Below are positions 56,301-62,300 of a DNA stretch of 64,000 nt, in pieces. The stretch covers positions 62,001 to 126,000 of the forward strand of contig NZ_FXUG01000012.1 of the NCBI RefSeq assembly GCF_900182915.1, in the 5' to 3' direction. The notes below the pieces were generated by a model. It was not told the DNA's origin and made no database searches. It worked only from the letters and a program-made list of their open reading frames with translations. The translations under genes and the position numbers were made by a program. Numbering within the stretch: position 1 is the stretch's first letter; every line of letters starts with the position of its first letter. This DNA comes from Neorhodopirellula lusitana (GTDB lineage Bacteria > Planctomycetota > Planctomycetia > Pirellulales > Pirellulaceae).

Positions 56301-59300
56301 GATCGCGACGGTGGTGGAATTGGTCAGTGATCCGTCGTCGACCAAGACGACCAGGGACGCACTGCCGTTGTAGCCGGCTTGGGAGTCGTAATCCAAACCG
56401 TACAAGGCTGAGTCAATGTCGGCGGTGCTGCCGCTGAACTGCAACGTTCCGTCGCTGCCATCGCCATCGATGATGGTCAGTCCGGTGGTTTGCGAGAGAG
56501 CGATCGCGGCGTGGTCGGCGGTGACGGTGACGGTCAGGTTGTCACCGTCGATGTCGTCGGTGTCGAGAATACCCGCACTCACGATGTCGAACGACAGCGA
56601 ACCGCCTTCGTCGACGGTCGCGGTGGTGGGGCTGGTAACGGTGGGAGCGTCGTTGACATCCGTGACCGTGATGCGTGCGACGGCGACCTCGTCACTGAAC
56701 GCTGAGGTGCCACCGGTGGTGCTGGTGTTCACTTTCGTACCGGCAGTGGACCCGTCGGTTTGGTCCCATCCGATGATGGTCAGGTTGCCTTGTTCACCGT
56801 TGAGTCCATCGGGGATGAAGCGAACGAGGTCCGTGTCACGCAACAAAAGAGCGCTGGTCGATGACACGGTTCCTACGTCGGTCCAGTCGGTTCCGCCGTT
56901 GGTCGAGAACTCCCAGTGGCCGTTGCTGGCGCTGACCGAACGGATTGCGATTCCTTCCGATGCACCGGAGTCGGCGTCGGTGATTCCGGTGCCCGCATTG
57001 CTGGATAGGATCGACGCAACGGTTTGTCCGCCGTTGGACGTGTCGTCTTCGGTGATCGACGTCAGCGTGTACAGGGACGAGTCGTCCAGAACCGGTGCGT
57101 CGTTGACGTTGTTGACGGTGATGTCGGCGGTCTCGGTGGCGGTTGAGAACGCGGTGGTTCCGCCGTTCGTGCTGGTGTTTTGCATCGAACCGTTGCTGCC
57201 GAGCGTCCGATCCCAAGCGCGGAACGTGATCGCGTCAGTGACTGTTCCAGCAAAGTCAGCGTCCGCTTCGAAGTAGATCCGTGTGGCGCTATTGGCGTTC
57301 AATACTCGAGCGGAAACGTCGCTGACGCTACCCAGCGCGTTCCAAGTCGAACCGCTGTTGACGGTGTACCACCACGTTCCATTGGTTGTGTCGGCATCGG
57401 TGACGGCGATTCCGATTTGTGAACTGGCGTCCACATCGGTGACATTCCCACCCAGCGAGACGATGTCGGTGATGACCGTGCCGACCTCGCCAACGGGTGC
57501 GCCGGTGTCTTCGTTCTGCGCGGACAGGCTGAGGTCGGCACTGTTATCCAGGACGGGAGCGTCGTTGACATCGGTGATTGTGATTAACGCGGTTTCGGTG
57601 TTGCTGCTGAACGCAGTGTCACCACCGGTATTGGTGATGTTGTGATAGGTACCCACGGTCCCGTCCGTTTGATCCCACCCACGGACGGCGATGGCGGCGG
57701 TCGTTCCTTGTTCGCCGTTGGGATTGAATCGAATGAGGTCGGTGGATCGCAGCAGCAACGCGTTTGAGGTGCTAACGCTGCCGACGTCGGTCCAGTCGGT
57801 GCCGCCGTTGATTGAGTATTCCCAAACACCGTTCGAAGGACTCGAAATGATGATCGCAACGCCTTCGGGGTCGTTGTCGACATCGGTCAGGATGTCCTGG
57901 CCCGACGAAGCGAGAATGTCGGCAACGGTTTGACCCGCGTTGTCGATGTCGTCTTCGGTGATCGTGTCGAAGGTCGTCGAGTAATTGTAGTCGAGAACCG
58001 GAGCGTCGTTGACGCCGGTGATGTTGACAATGGTGTGAGCCGTCGCGGTCTGTTCGCCACCGGTGCCCTGTTGGGTTCCGATGTTGTCATCGTCGAACTC
58101 CCAGTTCAATTGCACACTGGCCGGCGGCGCCTCGCTGGTGTTTTGGTACGTGATCGACTGCAGGACTTCGTTGAGTTTGTCTGCGTCCAGATTGGTATTG
58201 AAACGCAACGTCAGTTGTCCGTCAGAATTTTGGTCGACCGTACCGATTGTTTCGCCGTTGAGTACTAAACTGCCGGTTTCGGTCAATGCGGAAAGGTTAC
58301 CGCTGGCGCCGAACACGTCGTCGCCATTAGCACTACCGTCGCGAGAGAGTCGCAATTCCGTGTTGTCATAGTCGTCCAGTCCAGCGTCGATTTCGGCATC
58401 AAACAGCGTCAGGTCGCTGTCGAGTACGAATGCCGAACCGCCTTCGGTGAAGGAGGCTGTGCCGACGTGGCCGTTGATCTGTAGAACCGAAACGTTGTCA
58501 ACGCGACCGTCGACATTGTTGGTGTCATCGGATACTCCGGCGGTATCGGAGGTGTCGGTGATGGTGACGGTTGATGTGGACGAGTCAGCGGTGAATGTGT
58601 ACTCGTACCGCACGAATGTGATGCCATCGATGTCCGTGACGATGTGTGAAGTGGTTAGCAGATTGCTTCCACCGTCAACGGTGACTTGCAGCGATTGGTT
58701 CTTCACATCCGAACCATCGCGGTAATCGAACGTCAACCGATAAGTCTGGCCGGATTCTGTTGCGATCGTTTGCGAGGCCGAGTGCGGCCCCACTGCGTTG
58801 CCGCCGCCGAAGTTCATCTCTCCACTGGAGTAGGCCGTTGAACCGACGGTCGACCAACCGCTCAGGTCGGTATCGAAGGTGCCGTTGCTGATTAATTCTG
58901 GTCCGACGAACTCGGGGGCATCGTTGACACCGGCGATCGTGATGACCGATTGCGTGCCAACAACTGTGGTGTCGCTAACGCCGTCTTGTTCAAATTCCGA
59001 GACGGATTCGAGGGTCACAGTGCGTGTGGATCCCGTCGGCGTTTCGCTGGTGTTTTGATAGCCACTGTTGTTGATCAATGCTGCGGCGGTGGCTGATCCG
59101 ATTCCGGAATCACTCGAAATCGTTAAGGTGGCCACGCCAGCGTTGACGCTGACGCTGTAGTGGAACCCGGTCGTGTCAGTGGTGCCTTCATTGCCGTCGA
59201 CCAGTTCGATAAATTCGCTGTTGATGCGATACTGTTCGTGCGCACCGTCAGCGACACCATCGATCGAAATTGAGAAGGATCCGATCGTGTCGCCAAATTC

Positions 59301-62300
59301 AACGGCGTCAATCGTGGTACCCGAGAAGACGCTGACGGGTGAGCCGTCTTCGGTGAACGTCGGATTGTCCGCGGTGGTTGAAACGATTGGAGCGTCATCA
59401 ACCGCATGGACTTTGATGACTAGGTTTTCGGTCGCTGAATCATCGTCGCCATCGTTGACCACAAAGGTCATCGTTCGGTCGGTTGTATCGGGATCCTGGC
59501 TGTTGTTGTCGAACGTGATCTCGTTCAGTGCAGCCTGGTAGTCGGCAAACGTCACACTATCGGGCGTGTCGCTGGTCAACGTCAACGTGATGGAACCGTC
59601 GCCCGTCAGATTGCCGCTGGGGATTCCTGACACTGAAATTCCGAGCGCATTGATGGCACCTTCGTTGACGTTCAGGATGTCACCGATTTTGCCGTTGGTC
59701 AGGGTGACATTGAAGGATTCCGCGTGCGTGTCGTCGACGTCGGTGATGGCAAAGTCGTCGTCGATGATTGCGATCGGACCCGCGTCCTCAGTGAACACCG
59801 TGGTGCCTTGTTCGGTAGCGACGGTGAAATCACTGATGTTCAACTGGTTGCTGGTTCCGGTGTAGTTGGCCAAGACCAGGGGCGCAATGTAGGCGGTGCC
59901 ATGACGGAACTGCGTTTGACTGGTGGCGCCAGTGTCATTGGCACCGCCGATCGAGATGGTGTATTCGCCTCCGGCCTCGTCGATTGGTCCGTTGGACAAC
60001 AACGGGTATTGGTACGTTCCGCCAGTTGGCGAAACATTGCGTACGGCTTCACCGGCCAAAATCGTGGGGCCTGCCCATGCGGTCCGCAGTGTGATTACAC
60101 CGGTTGCATGATCGATCGCGTCTGCGTCCCACAAATTTGATTCAACGTTGCGGGTGTAGGTGTAGTCGGCGTAGGTTTCGCCAAGGTTGTTGGTGTAGCC
60201 GTACCAAGCGAATGTGCGGTTATTTTGGCTGCTGCCCTCGTACCAGCCGGTGGCGTCGGTTAGCACGATTTCGGTTGCACCCGCGACGAGGTCGACGGCG
60301 AGTGTGGTGTCGGCGGCTCCGGCATAGTGGCCGGTGTGTTGGGATGTGATTTGGTTGCCATCGATGTCGTAGCTGAAGAAACCAAGGTAGTGGGTTTCGC
60401 CCGCGTCGTAGTTGCCACCGGCACCATCACCCGACCATGCCGTCACGGACAATTCGTAGCTCTGGTCCGAATCGACCGCAATCAGTTCGCTCGATTCGAG
60501 TGTCGCTTTACCAACCACCGAGGTGCTGGTGTTGCCGCCGAACTCGCCGACCATCGTATCGAAACCCGATGAGATCGTTGGAGCGTCATTGACGGCGGTG
60601 ATGTCGACCGAGACATTTCCAAAGACTTGATCCGTGCCACCACCGGTTCCGGTGTTGCCGTTGTCATTCGCTGCGACCTGGATTGAATCTGCTGCGACAC
60701 CATTCAAGTTTGGCGTGGCATGTTGGTAGGTGACTGACGTGGCGTTGTCTAGAAACGAATTCAAGTCTCCCCGCGTCCCAGTCAACGTCAGCGTCGACGT
60801 TCCATCACCAGCAACGGTCACACCGGCTGTCGTCGTGGCGTACAAGTTACCGCCGGTGGAGGTCGACAGTTTGATGCTTAGATCTTGCCCACCACTGCCA
60901 TCCACGTCGCGGAGATCGATCGACGACAAGTCCACGTTGGACGCAACGTCTTCGGTGACAGTGATGCTGGTTGGTAGTGATCCACTGTTGTAGGGATCAT
61001 CATTGACCGACTCGACGGTGAGGTCTCGCGATAGAATATTCGAATCGCCATCCCCGTCGTTGACGATCACTTCAATCGTCCGCGTCGCTGTGTTGGGGCT
61101 GCTGTCGCTGTTCTCGTAGGTGACCGACGCCAGAACCGTTTCGTACTGTTCCACCGTGGCGGTACCGGACAACGTTAGTTCTCCGGTTCCAGAGTTCCAA
61201 CTGGCTACGATTCCAAATTGATTGACCGCCGCCAAGCTATCTTCTGTTGAGATGAAGTTGGCGCCGATGCGAACAACTGCGGATTCCAGATGTGTGTCAT
61301 CGATATCCGCTAGGTTCACATCGGGGAAGACGACGGTCGCCGGGTCGTTTTCGGTGTAGTCCAGATCCGCCCAGGCTGGGATCGTTGTCGAGCGGACTTC
61401 GACGTTGTCCAGGTAACCGCGAACTCCGGAGTGATCGGCCGATGTGTCGGTGAAGGTTAACGTGGTGGAGGTCGAGTCGGCGGTGAAGCGGAATGTGTAA
61501 GCTTCCGGTGAATTGCTTGCGACACCCGAGTCCAGCGACTTGGTCAGTAGGGTCGCTCCGCCGACCACGTCGACGTCGAGCGATTGGCTTTGTGAGGCGC
61601 TGTAATCGCCGTAGTCGAACGTCAGGTAGTAGGTTTCGCCGATCACGGTGGTGAAGGTTTGCGAAATGGAGCCGTTCGCTCCACCGATCTGGCCGAATCG
61701 CACTTGGTTGGCGTCCCAGTCGGTGTTGCCGGCGACCGTCCAGTCGCTGAGGTCAGTCGCAAAGTCGCTGTTGGTGATTTCGTTGTCCGCCAAGAATTCC
61801 GCGGAGTCGTTGATTGCGGAGACGTCAAACGTGATCGTGTTGGCGAGCGGGTCGGTGTCGCTGCCGGAGTTGGTCGTGCCGCCGTCGTCTTGGACGCGGA
61901 AGGTGAAGCTGGCGTAGCCGCTGCCGTTTTCATCGGCGACGGGTTCGTAGGTCAGCAGGCCGCTGTTGATGTCGCTGTAATGGACATAATCGGTAGCCGT
62001 GACAGCCGATCCGTTGTACAGAAGACGGCCGCCTCCCGGTAGCGTGTCGATGTGAACGAACTCGAATTGGTCGCCTTCGATGTCGCTGTAGCCAAAGTCA
62101 GCCAGCGTGAACGTGTGCGAGTTGTCTTCGTCGATCGTGATCGTGTTGTCGCTGCCGCTTGGGGCGTCATTGATGTTGGTGATGTTGACTTGGACGGTGC
62201 CGAGCGTTTGGTCGGTGCCACCACCATTGCCGGTGTTGCCGTTGTCGTTGGCGACGACAGTGATTGTGTCGCTGGCGGTGCCTTCGGTGTGTGTGACGCC

